A stretch of DNA of 64,000 nt, taken from contig NC_034014.1 of assembly GCF_000346465.2 (NCBI RefSeq), forward strand, positions 2,912,852-2,976,851. Direction: 5' to 3'. Source of the stretch: Prunus persica. Taxonomy: Eukaryota > Streptophyta > Magnoliopsida > Rosales > Rosaceae. This document shows positions 11,607-24,221 of this stretch, piece after piece. Below the pieces are notes generated by a model, which worked only from the letters and a program-made list of their open reading frames with translations, ran no database searches and had not been told where the DNA came from. The translations under genes and the position numbers were made by a program. Each line of letters opens with the position of its first letter. The first letter of the stretch is position 1.

Positions 11607-14518
11607 ATGGTAGCTGCTGTCGACTCATTCACCGCCAACACTTACGAAGAGGCTCGCAACCAACGCCTTGAAGAAAACAAAAGGAAGTTCCAGGTCTGTG
11701 TCTGCAATCCCATTCATATCTTCTTCTTCTTCTTCATTTCCAAAAAGAAAAAAAATTCATCTTTGAACTCTCATTTGCTGCATAATTTTGGCTGATGAAG
11801 GATTTGGGAATTTCAAACATTTCGAAGACTCTGACCCACTTGACTGCTTCTCCGAACAAGTCCCAGGTTGAAGAAAAATCTAGACTTGTTTCCATCTTCT
11901 CATTTTCCTATATTGTTGTGGGTTTTCATTTCAATACTTGAAAAAATTTAGAAAGTTCGTATCTTTATGGTGGTACCGTGCTACAGCAACGTGTTTCAAG
12001 ACCCAAAGCAAAAAATACCTGTTTTGATTTAGAGCCAAGACGGTCTTCCCGTCAACGCAACCCAATCCAATCGTATCGTGATGATGTAAGTGATGCACTC
12101 ACAACTGGTCTATGTGTGATAAGCAAGTTTTGATTTTGAACCATCAATTTATGGGAAAAAGAATGAATGGATTTTTGCTTCCCATTGCAGGTTGACATAG
12201 GCCTGCCAACTTTGAGGAAAAGGTCAAGGAAAACTTCATCTTCATGGGGAAGGTAGGATAGATTTTTGGCTGTTGAATTCATGTTGCTTTATTGCATCAA
12301 TTATTTAGCTGTTTTGGTAGTAATTGTGTGTAACTTTCAGCTACCTTGCAAGGCCTATAGAGGAGGTCAGAGCTGCTTCTTATGAAGAAAGGAGTGCTGC
12401 TTTTCAAGCTGCAGAGAAGCTTCAAGAGAATCTACAGACTGAGAATCCAACTTTTGTCAAATCGATGGTTCGGTCTCATGTTTATAGCTGTTTCTGGTTG
12501 GTAAGTTGCAACAAAAAACTTGGTTTTTCAGTACTGTCGTCATTACTTATTAGTGGTTTGTTTAATCTATACCACCAACATCAAACAAGTTGTAGCAGAT
12601 ATAATTGTGTTACTTGATTAATTAATCTATTTGTCTACCGGTTTCGTTTCAATTTCAAGGGGCTTCCTTCAAAATTTTGCGAGGATCATCTCTCAAAAAT
12701 GGGGTCGGAAATGGTACTAGAGGATGAAGATGGCAATGAGTATGATGCTGTCTACATTGGCAAGAGGGCTGGGCTTAGTGGGGGCTGGAGAGGGTTTGCT
12801 TTGGAACACAAGTTGGATGATGGTGATGCGCTTGTGTTTGAACTGACTGAACCCGCAAGATTTAAGGTACGCTTAAATATATATTAAACAAAATTGATCT
12901 TGCAAGACCTTGCCCTCTTATTAAAATCAACTGATTTCTACATAAAAACCACTGCTCGATCGATGTAAACATATGGTCTAAATCTAGGAATGAAACATTT
13001 GAGGAATTAGACACTTCAAATATGTTCTTAGGTAGTTCATGCATAGTACCATTCCATTATATGTTGAGGCTTAGGCTTGAACTGTGTGGTAATTAGACAC
13101 TTCAAAACATGTTCTTATCACATTTTTCTTTTTGTTGGACAAAATTCTTATCACAGTTTAATCATAAACTTTCAAGCTCTGATGATTCGATTATCGTTTA
13201 TTTATTTTTTCAGTTTATGCCCGTTTTAAGTCATGAAATGCATAATTATCTGATGGGGCTTAGGCTTGATTTGAGAATGTATGCTTTCCATATACTTATC
13301 CGGACTTCTTTGAAAGGCCAAATATTGAACTAGTAGTTGTTACGACTGCAGATCTACATAGTTAAGGCATACCCCATGCCGAGTCTAGAATGTTTCAAAA
13401 ACAATGTGGACAAAGAAGAGATTACCAGTGCTGAAAAGACATCAAAGGCAGCCATGAAGACTGACTCAGAATCAAATCAGAAACGAAGGTCAAAGAGAGG
13501 TATTGTGCCTGAGATGGATGAGTCTCAAACTTCCCCACACCCAGAACCAAATCAGAAACGAAGGTCAAAGAGAGGTACTGTGCCTGCAATTGTTGACACA
13601 AAAACTTCCCCAGACTCGGAATCGATTCAGAAACGAAGGTCAGAGAGAGGTGTTGTGCCTGTGATGGAAGACTCAAAAACTTCCCCCGTCTTGGAACCAA
13701 ATCAGAGACGAAGGTCAAAGAGAGGTATGGTGCCTGAGATGGATGACACAAAAACTTTCCCAGACTCGGAATCGATTCAGAAACGGAGGTCAGAGAGAGG
13801 TGTTGTGCCTGTGATGAAAGACTCAAAAACTTCCCCAGTCTTGGAACCAAATCAGAGACGAAGGTCAAAGAGAGGTATGGTGCCTGAGATGGATGACACA
13901 AAAACTTTCCCAGACTCAGAACCAAATCAGAAACGAAGGTCAAAGAGAGGTACTGTGCCTGCAATGGTTGACACAAAAACTTCCCAAGACTCGGAATCAA
14001 TTCAGAAACTAAGGTCGGAGAGAGGTGTTGTGCCTGTGATGGAAGACTCAAAAACTTCCCCCGTCTTGGAACCAAATCAGAGACGAAGGTCAAAGAGAGG
14101 TATGGTGCCTGAGATGGATGACACAAAAACTTCCCCAGACTCAGAATCGAATCAGAAACAAAGGTCAAAGAGAGGTATCGTGCCCGAAATGGATGACACA
14201 AAAACTACTCCGAAGGTTCTGCCAGATAGCCCCAAAGGTCAAGAAATCAAACAGGAAGTCAGCCCGATGAAGAAGAATGAAGTTGCTCCTAAACAAATTA
14301 GAAAGAAAGCTAAAGCAAACAGAGTTCGTAGCACAGAAAATCCAGAAGGTTGCGAAGTACAGGAAGCAAGCACGGAAAGTCCAGAAGGTTGTGAAGTCAA
14401 ACAGGAAGCAAGCACAACTGAAACGGATAGTAGAGTTGTTAAAGATGAGAAGGAATGTGTAGCTAGGAAACCCAGAAAGAAAGTTGTAAAGGAAAGGCTT
14501 TTCCGAAAGAGAGCATAG
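11607..14518 (+). CDS. B3-domain DNA-binding protein with ten 25-residue tandem repeats
   Basis: Seven exons: 11607-11693, 11801-11866, 11987-12085, 12191-12252, 12341-12500, 12660-12866, 13352-14518; they join in frame to 615 aa. Residues 1-110 carry the conserved N terminus of the At3g19184/At5g42700 group: TYEEARNQRLEENKRKFQ, DLGISNISKTL and a Ser/Arg-rich LRKRSRKTSSSWG stretch. The B3 fold runs about residues 145-235, with NPTFVKSMVRSHVYSCFWLG, SGGWRGFALEHKLDDGDALV and FELTEPARFKIYIV. The last exon adds ~388 residues, mostly a Lys/Arg/Ser/Asp-rich tail with ten 25-residue repeats (13469-14218), each with a basic NQKRRSKRG-type core, followed by PEGCEV repeats and a Lys-rich C terminus. 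The B3 core is a sequence-specific DNA-binding fold, so the product is probably nuclear; targets are unknown. The tail is far longer than I would expect for the family. Confidence 0.92.
13469..14218 (+). repeat. In-frame 75-bp x 10 tandem repeat in the B3 gene
   Basis: Ten complete units of 75 bp encode 25 residues each. The consensus is E(S/P)(N/I)Q(K/R)RRS(K/E)RG followed by a variable VVPxMxDxKTSPxx part. Units fall into types a to d in the order a-b-c-d-c-d-b-c-d-a. Blocks of 150 bp (cd) and 225 bp (bcd) have therefore been duplicated after the 75-bp unit arose. All units keep the reading frame. Confidence 0.95.
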
Positions 14519-15180
14519 CGGTAGAAGGCTTCATAACTTGTTTGACATCCCAACCTTCGGTTTACGAAGCAAAGTGTTTCCAAAACAGAACGGACTTCAA
14601 ATTCTGTTCGCGGTGTACTTATTCCATTTCTTCAGGTTTTTAACTTTTTAATTTTTGAAATAGCCTTGACAAAACTTGAAAATTAATATGACATGCAAGG
14701 AGGCAATCCATGACGGTTCAATCAAATTGTTTAATTTCAAACTGAAAACACCAGCACTATGGCCTAGGGGAAATATTTCTGTTATGTGTGGTTAACACCA
14801 TTAAAACTATAACATTAAAAACACTATACAGCAAAAGATCTGTACCCTGTGATTCAAGTACTTCCATTGCATGAGGAGCTGTAAATTTATTGTTGATGTA
14901 TATATCATTACCAGATAAGAACATCAAAAGAGACTCACAACATAATAAGCCAATTCATGCAAAGCAACAGCTTTCTCATAACATTAACGATAACCAAAAA
15001 CTTTCATAAAAATATCGAATACACAACTCCAACATGAGTTTGCCCAAAATTCTAAAATCTTAAACAAATGCTTGAAGAAACATTTCCAAAAACGTACATA
15101 ATCTAGTCAACAGAAATCAAAACAGAAATGTAATATGGATTTCACGAACACAATTGCTAATGGAAGTTGTGTTACATGAA
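14519..15180. other. Convergent 3' region between the B3 and RPL10 genes
   Basis: The two genes face each other, with 662 bases between their stop codons. This stretch must hold both 3' UTRs. No further gene is visible. Confidence 0.7.
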
Positions 15181-16274
<1,094 letters not shown>

Positions 16275-16304
16275 CTAAGGCGATTGTCATCTGTCGGCTT
16301 CTGC

Positions 16305-16620
16305 GTATGGGCTTACGTCATGTGCCCATGGGTCGGCTGGTCCATGGACTTGGCCCAAATCAGTGTTTTGGGTTGCTTCTTGGACCCGACTCATGCTATC
16401 TAGGACTTGAATTTAACCCAAAAACAATGCATACGTTTCGGGTCAAACTTTACCATCTTCCAATTCGTCATGGTGGGCCATACCTTTTATGCACCACGAA
16501 AATGCCATCAAACACACCTTAGATTGTAAAGGGTTTATAGCTTAAGTAATTAAGAGCAGTAATTTATGCATATGACACGAAGTCTTATGTTCAAATCCTC
16601 TTCTTCTATACTTTTAAAAT
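16305..16620. repeat. Left copy of a ~310-bp direct duplication bracketing the repeat island
   Basis: The segment beginning GGCTTACGTCATGTGCCC is about 90% identical by eye to 25395-25700 in the same orientation. It includes the RPL10 upstream site II motif and, at its right end, a tRNA-like head (TATAGCTTAAGTAATTAAGA). The palindrome-rich sequence starts immediately after it. Confidence 0.85.
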
Positions 16621-18964
16621 ATTAGATTTATAGAACATAGCCGCGCGGCTAGACCTTTAAAATATTCTATTTTTAGAATATAGCCGGCAACTTTTAAAAT
16701 ATTCTATTTATAGAGTATAGTCGTGCGACTATATTCCTTAAATATATGCCACAATAATAAAAATATGAATTTCTCTATAGGCTTGTCTTTTTAGGTGTCC
16801 TTTATGAAAATCCCACATCGAAAATTCATACTCCAGGTATTTATAAACAAAGCATTATGATGGTTTGGTAAGTGTAGTTAATATTGGAGAGTTGGGCTAA
16901 TGGGTATGGCTATAGGCTCAGCTTCGAATTTGGCTTTGATTCATTAGGAGTGGTCTAATACGTCAAATTTCGCCAGGATATATATATCTATCGACGACAT
17001 TTCATTGGGAGAAGTTTTAAAATAAATAAATAAATATGAGCTTAGTATGTTTAGGTGAATTAATTTTTTTTAACTTTTAATTTTAATAATTAATTAATAT
17101 TATGGCTTTATTTAATTATTTAAATTAGTAATTATTTTACTTATTCTTTCTTTAGTAAATAATTAGTATTAAATATTTTAATTAACTTCATGAATTATAT
17201 TACTTAATAAATAGTAATTAAAATTTTCTATTTTTTGTTTTAACAAAATATGTAAATAATAATCATTCATTAAGTACATAATAACTAAAACATAACTACT
17301 AATTAAAGTAATTAAAAAAGAGAAATCCATATTATGCTAATTAAAGGGTATAGCCGCACGGCTATACCTTTAAGATATTATATTTTAGAGTACAGCCGCA
17401 CGTCTATACCTTTAAAGATATTCTATCTTTGGGGTATCGCCGTGCGGGTGCAGCTATACAATTTATAAATTTTTTTTAAAAAGACCCGCCTGACGTCTAG
17501 CTTCAGCTTCGCAACATGTCAAAAACAGTATAACTGCGCAAATGTACTATTTTTTTTAAAATTGTAAAATCATAGTATAATCGCCCGGGTATACCCTTTT
17601 TATAATAAAAAATTCGAGTATAGCCACATAGCTATACTATTTATTAAGAATTTAAAAAAAAAAATTTAAAAAACCCTCATAGTGCCTGTTTTGCCATGTG
17701 TCAAAAATAGTATAACTGCGCGGCTATACTATTTTTTTTTTACAGTAAAAAATCGTAGTATAGCCTTTTGGCTATACTCCTTCTAAAAATAAAAACCCTG
17801 GGGATAGCCGCACGGAAATACTATTTATTAACAATAAAATAAAGAGGACCCACCTGCGCTTGGCGCTCCTGTGTCAAAAATATTATAGCCGCGCGGTTAT
17901 ACGCTTTTCAGAATATTATATTTAATAGGCGTATAGCCGCACAACTATACTATTTATTAAAAATAAAATAAAATAAAATGACCTTTCCAGTTGCAAGTTT
18001 ATACTTTATAGATATTAATTTGCTAGTTTCGATATCTCCAAAGCATATGGTGAAGAGAGATAAATTTCATAGTATATCAATTTGAGAGTTGAATTTTTTT
18101 TCTTCTTCTTTTTGTGTGGAAATGTTTGCCTTCGGTCTACCTCATTCTCTCGAGTGCTACTAAATTATGTTACTGCACACATTATTTGTTGTAGAGAATT
18201 GCATGCTGAGTTTGAGTGTTCTTGGTAATTGTTTCACATTTTAGACAACATTTTACATGAAGAATGCTACCACCTCGCTTACTACTATACCCATAAATCT
18301 TTGTTTAAAATTGTTGTTCTAGTTGGCAAAGAGTTTGCAAAATCACCATCTTGCATTTTTGTTACAACAAGTAAGAAACAATCTTAGCCTCTCACATTAT
18401 TTCAGTTAGTAAAATACATAATGGGAAAAATATGCATAAAATACATGCATGTTTTATTCGGCAATATTTTGGCAAATTACAACTAATAAATTCGACCACT
18501 ATATATTTTTTTATTTTTAAATTTTTTTTAAATATATATTATTTTTATTCAATAATATACAAAAATTATGTGTATAATACCTGAATTCTGAAAAATACAT
18601 ACGTACGTGTATAATACAAGTATTAAACGTGAAAATGCTAAATTATTTATATGGGTAATAGAAGTAAAAACTCAAAAGGGAAAAACAAAGACTCGAGTAA
18701 TGGCCTAATAATAATGGATAATGTCTAAACAACTCTTATCGATAAACAAAAATTTAGGGAAAAAAGGATCCCACTCTCTCTTTCTATATATAGAGTATAA
18801 CCGCTTTAAAAAAAAATTGAGTATAGCCGGGCTCTGGAGAAATTTAATTAAGACACCCAAATGTAAATAAATAATTTATTTTTTTGACGTCCATTGAACT
18901 TCAAGTACTTACTATTTATTAAGTCATTTGTGAAATCAGTAACATATAAAGAAATAAGAATTAA
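16621..18964. repeat. Left part of palindrome-rich repeat element
   Basis: AT-rich DNA carries about 13 copies of a 20-22-base GC-centred palindrome, consensus GTATAGCCGCACGGCTATAC, at roughly 16638, 16714, 17347, 17390, 17436, 17528, 17574, 17616, 17709, 17757, 17803, 17882 and 17931, with half copies near 18796 and 18823. The 17483-17990 part shows a ~180-bp higher-order unit. The 18500-18860 part recurs, diverged, at 24395-24670 and 25185-25395. There is no open frame. Confidence 0.85.
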
Positions 18965-21900
18965 TGTTATAAAATTAGAGGGAGAAAATGTAGAGAGAAG
19001 TGATATGCTAAAGATAAAGTTTCACCATGTTTATTCTTCCCTTAATCTTTGGTAGAACCACCTATTTATAAGCTTACAAGAGAGGAGACTGAATACCATC
19101 ATTTACAATATACCTATAGGTTACAAGCACTAATTACAAATACTTAGTGCATAGGATACATAAAATCTAACGGTGGAATACTAAGAGGTATGGTGGTCAT
19201 CCACCAACTCATGCATTTACAACACTCCCCGTTGGATATCCACCATATAATGACATAGTTCCCTCATTAAAAACCTTGCTTGGAAAACCCAGTGGGACAA
19301 AACCGAAGCGAAGGCAAAAATAGTGAAACTTTCTTCTAAATCATTGATGTGGTGTTGGATGCACTTATGTTGTCTCGTTAAAACCTTGCTATGATAAATT
19401 CAGTGGGACAAGAACTTAATCGAAGGGAAAAGAGTACAACGCGCGTATGTGTTGTATGTAGTAGAACTAGGATACTCCCCCTGATTGATATCTCCCATTG
19501 ATTTTCAATAACCTATGGCATATAGATTTCGGAAAAGTTTTGGTAAAAAGGTTCGCCATATTATCTTGTGAACAAATTTGTTTGACTCCAATCTCTTGAC
19601 TTTTTTCAGAAACTGTCACCCTTGATGAACCCTTCTCTTATTTGAGCAATACAAGCAACATTGTCCTCATACATAATCATTTATCACACTATTCGACTTG
19701 TTTTTAACTTTTCAAATTATTGAACTCTTTAGTAGCATCAACAACTAATCTAATAATTAGAATATGTTACAACAATATCAAATTTGAATTCAAAATGCTC
19801 AAACTCTTAGTGTTAGCTCTTAATTAAGAATATCGTGGTACTTTATATCCTTCAAGGGGTTGCTTCATGCGATATATCTCAAATGTTTCATGAGCTTTGA
19901 GGATCTCCATGTACCATACAATCTAAATAAATACGCATTTAACACATCCTATAAGTTTTGCGTTAAAATAACAAATGTACTTATAGAAACGTAGATGCAT
20001 CTACGATGAGATGGGAGACTAAAACCATGTCTCTACCAGGAAACCTTATGTCATATTAGTGATCTTATTTCACTTCACAAACACCAATCCATAACCTTCA
20101 TACTTAACATTTGTAATTTGGTGTTTGAGTTATAGGTTCAATATCCAACCTTTCATATTTAGTGATAAATGGAATTGCCTATTTTCATTTTTGGCCAATC
20201 ACTTAACTTGTCGACATTCATAAGGCGAAATTTAATATAATCATAGCCCTTGATGATTGTAGTGGCTACTAATAAACCAAATGTATCATCAATTTGTGAT
20301 CCCACAATTCTCATGTGCATCCGCATGCATAATTTATAAGCATCTCATTGCTTTCGGGTACTAATGCCTCTTTAAGGGCTTATGTTGTCACTTATGGGAC
20401 AAACATCTTTTTTATGATGAATTATTTAGAATATGTGGATCATAACCTCTTATAGAGCGTTATTTTTTATAGGGCAAATAATCTCCACTTCTGAGAGTTA
20501 AGTCTTTAGAACCTATATTTCTGTCATGCTCTAAGTATGCATCATATATATAGTCACCATGTTAATGGTTTGTGATACGAGAATATCAATCCATGTTAGC
20601 ATACGTATAACTTATATATGCATTATCCTTTGATGAGACAAAAGCGGACCAATTCAACACTATTTCATGACGTCCTTTAGGAACTGCCAATACTCCCCCT
20701 AACGGCGGGAAAATTGTCTCAAACTTTAGAAAAATAAACTCATCATCATTATCAAGTCAAATTGACTGGATTGGATAATGTGAGAGTTGTGCTTGTAAGT
20801 GTCTTGACAAGAGAAAAATATGTGACCATTTTAGTAGGCACATTCAATAAAACTGGTGAAGTGATCCATACTTAAATGTTGTATAGGCTCACAAATATCC
20901 CTTTGAATTATTTAAGGAAAAAGGGCTCAAAGTCAATTTTTGACTGAGATGATCTTTTGACAGCTTTTATTTATGAGCATTCTGTGTAATGATATTTGTT
21001 GGACAAGACAATAGTTTGAGTCTTTAAACGATGTCCTTACAAATTTATAAAAATCTTATGTATCATTGTAGAACATGGATTGCCAAGATAGTCATGCCAC
21101 AACATAAAAGTTATCCGATCAATGAACTTCTGGTTCATGACATCATAATCTTCAACTACTGTAATAGTTGTGTAATATTGAGGCCTCATGAACTTCTGGT
21201 TCATGACATCATAAACTTCCTACCCACAAAAGAAAGTAGGAAGTTTTTCCAATAGACGCTGATAGGATTTTTAGTACCTGTGCAAACAGGGTTAAAATCA
21301 CATAAAATACTTGCAAGAATACAAGGCTATTGTAGTATAGATGCTCATGCAAGGTCATTCTCCTCAAGGACTAATTAGCAGTTTAAGTAAAAACAATTTT
21401 CAAATAACTACTTAAAATAAAAGGTTAAGAAAGATGATTATGAATTTGGTTGATACAAACAAATAAACAAAAACAATTACGACTGAAGGAAAAAGTTTTA
21501 AATACCAATTTATAAAAGCACTAGGGTTTCACCATCACCTAGCAATTCTATGAACTTTTACTAATTACTTATGATTTGCACATGCCACTTTGAAGGTTAG
21601 GTTTTCCTAATGTATATTCTACTTGGAACCTCCAACACAGAACATATATCCAACATGCAACCCGTCCGGACGTTCGGATCAAATCTGAACATGAAAGACT
21701 CATTAAGTTTTGTGAAAACCCTTTGAAAAACCATGCAACCCTTAAGACGTGGTGTTCATCTTAAGTGAAATTAAAATTATTAATCACAAAAAGCTAGCAT
21801 CAATTTTAGGGAACCTTCCGACCAAAATTGCATCTAATTACTTTTCTAAAGATCCTAATGGTGATCAAGCATTAAGACAATTCGATAGTTTAAAACAGTG

Positions 21901-24221
21901 ATTAACAGTTCAAAGTAGGCATGCACTCATCATAAGCAATTAAATAAAAATCACATATTCATACTAAGGTTCAAGGCTTCACCCTAGCAAAAGAGGATTA
22001 GTTACGCATACTCATAACTGAAATCCAAGAAAATATCATTAAGAAGAAAAGAACGAAAACACCTTAAAGTTGCGAAAACCCAAAACCCTAGCAATTGCTC
22101 TCCACAATGTCACGTTCAAAAGTCAAAAAGAAGTCCTAAAATTGTTGTGAAAACCAACTTAAATACTTCCTAAAACCTAGCTGCCCAATCCCCACAAGGA
22201 AACTAAGTTAAAATAAAATAATACTAGGAGATGAAGTCCAAATTGGATTAGGAGAAGCTGCCCGAAATCTGCCCAGCCATGTTTTGGCCTCAAATCGCCT
22301 CCAAATCTGGCCCAATATAGCTTGTTTTAAAGATAAAAATATTCTGAACACATCTCCAGAAGGCCAGGAACTAATCCGAGGTCATCTTGGGCTCCAAAAA
22401 CGCAATAAAAACCCAAAATGTCACTATTTCAGTACCGCGCACTGCTCTTTTATTTTGTTGCCAGAAAATAACCGCTTTGTAGAAAAATTTGAAATTTTGA
22501 TATGATCAAGCTAAGTGACTCACGAACGTTCTTCAATTAGAATTACTCCAAAATTCGTCCATTTGATTATGTTTTGATCCAGAGGAAATCGAAAGTCCTA
22601 TATTATAAATATAATTCAAAGTATCAAAATTCTTCCAAAATATTAACCAAAATTTACTAAGAATGAGGTAAAATATATAATATAAAATATACCTATCAGA
22701 CGCCTCTGACTGTCACTATTGGGGCGGTAATACAAAACATTACCATTGTAAAACGAAATTAACTAATAACCCAACATAAATAAAATAAAATGAGTAAAGT
22801 GGAATAAATGACGAATAAAATAAATAAATTAAAGACTATGAAATTCCAAGATAATCCAATATTAATGTGAATTCAGTATGTAGATAAAACTACAAGTTTA
22901 AGAATTGGATTTCCAACCAATTCAGGTTCATATAGGCACAAATAAATAATGAACTTCATGTTCACATACAGTATTAGGATCCATGAAAAACTATGAACTT
23001 CAGGTTCATATCAACATATATTCGAAACTGCACGTTCTAATACGTAGATCTAAATAATTTGAATTAATACTTGTGCTTTGAACTTCATACTCAAATGGAT
23101 GTATATGCACTCGAAACTTCTGGTTCGGGTTCTTGACACATGTAGGCCTCATAGAATTCTGATTTTGATTAATACAAAATCAAGAAGTTTCATGTCCTTA
23201 TGCGCTTTTTAAATTCACGGAACTTCACCCCCTCAATTATTTGGAATCAAAGAATTTCAGGTACTGATTCAAGCAAAAGGACTCGAGGTACTAATCTAGT
23301 TATATGATGAGGATCGAGGAACTTCGAGCCCTGATCTTTTGTATAATACAAACTCATCGTAACATATTGTAATGAATTAAAAACATGCTTAAAATTGGTA
23401 AACAAAACAATTAAATAAAATATGCATAAAGGATAAAAATAAATCAATACATTTATTTATAATGTCAACAAATAATAACATGCAATCGATTTTGTTGATT
23501 AATCACACAAGCAAACAGGTAAACTAATAGGCCATCATATCTTTGTTATTTATATTGTAATTGCCACATAATTTCCATTAGTATGAAAGGACAAAAGAAA
23601 AAGAAAAAACAATTAAACAAGCATTGTAGGAAACGTGCGTAAATATTAAAAAATAATAATAATAACAATAACTCTTGGCTATATCATGTCAGATACATGA
23701 TTCATAAAGTGAACGCCATCATTGAGTTTCTTATATTTTCAATAAAAGAAATTAAAGAGAAAAAAAAAAAAAACTTCAATATGATCTATGCTAATTATAT
23801 GATCTGCACAAGGGTTAGCCAAACAAAATTTAACATAGTAAACTATAGCATGAAACATATCATGAAACGAATAAAAATATGTATATATGATACCCACATT
23901 GTACACTGGTATTTTATAGATGCGCAACTGCATCGTCTAAGTTGTACATATCATTGTGGTATAAGAAAAGAGAAAATATTGAGCAGTCGTGTTGATAACG
24001 TGTTATAAAACTAAATGGAGAAAATGTAGAGAGAAATGATATGCTAAAGATAAAGTTTCACCAAGTTTATTCTTCCCTTAATCTTTGGTAGAACTACCTA
24101 TTTAAAGGCTTACAAGACAAGAGATTGAATACCATCATTTACAATATACCTATAAGTCACAAGCACTAATTACAAATACTTAGTGCATATGTTATATAAA
24201 ATCTAATTGTGGAATACTAAG
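18965..24221 (-). mobile_element. Degenerate Ty1/Copia LTR retrotransposon, minus orientation
   Basis: LTRs lie at 18965-19224 (260 bp, TGTTATAA...TTACAACA read on plus) and 24001-24221 (truncated, lacking its last ~38 bases). Next to the left LTR is a polypurine-tract-like CCAACGGGGAG on the minus strand, and a second GGGGGAG tract lies near 19475. Just upstream of that, minus-strand codons of the Copia RNase H C terminus can be read, including ANLFTKTFPKS. A CGTTATCAACACGAC primer-binding-site-like motif follows the right LTR on the minus strand (about 23986-24000). The interior is riddled with stops and carries no intact pol, so the element is dead. A solo LTR is nested at 21260-22698. Confidence 0.88.
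21260..22698. mobile_element. Solo LTR nested inside the Copia element, with 5-bp duplication
   Basis: A 1,439-bp block begins TGATAGG and ends CCTATCA, the inverted termini expected of an LTR. It is flanked exactly by the direct repeat GACGC (21255-21259 and 22699-22703). No internal domain or second LTR is present, so it looks like a solo LTR left by LTR-LTR recombination, or a small non-autonomous element. The lineage, Gypsy-like or other, is not decided by the sequence. Confidence 0.85.

Noticed and set aside
16638..17950. CRISPR array
   Set aside because: The repeats are palindromes of variable sequence with irregular A/T-rich spacers in plant nuclear DNA, and no cas-like gene is present.
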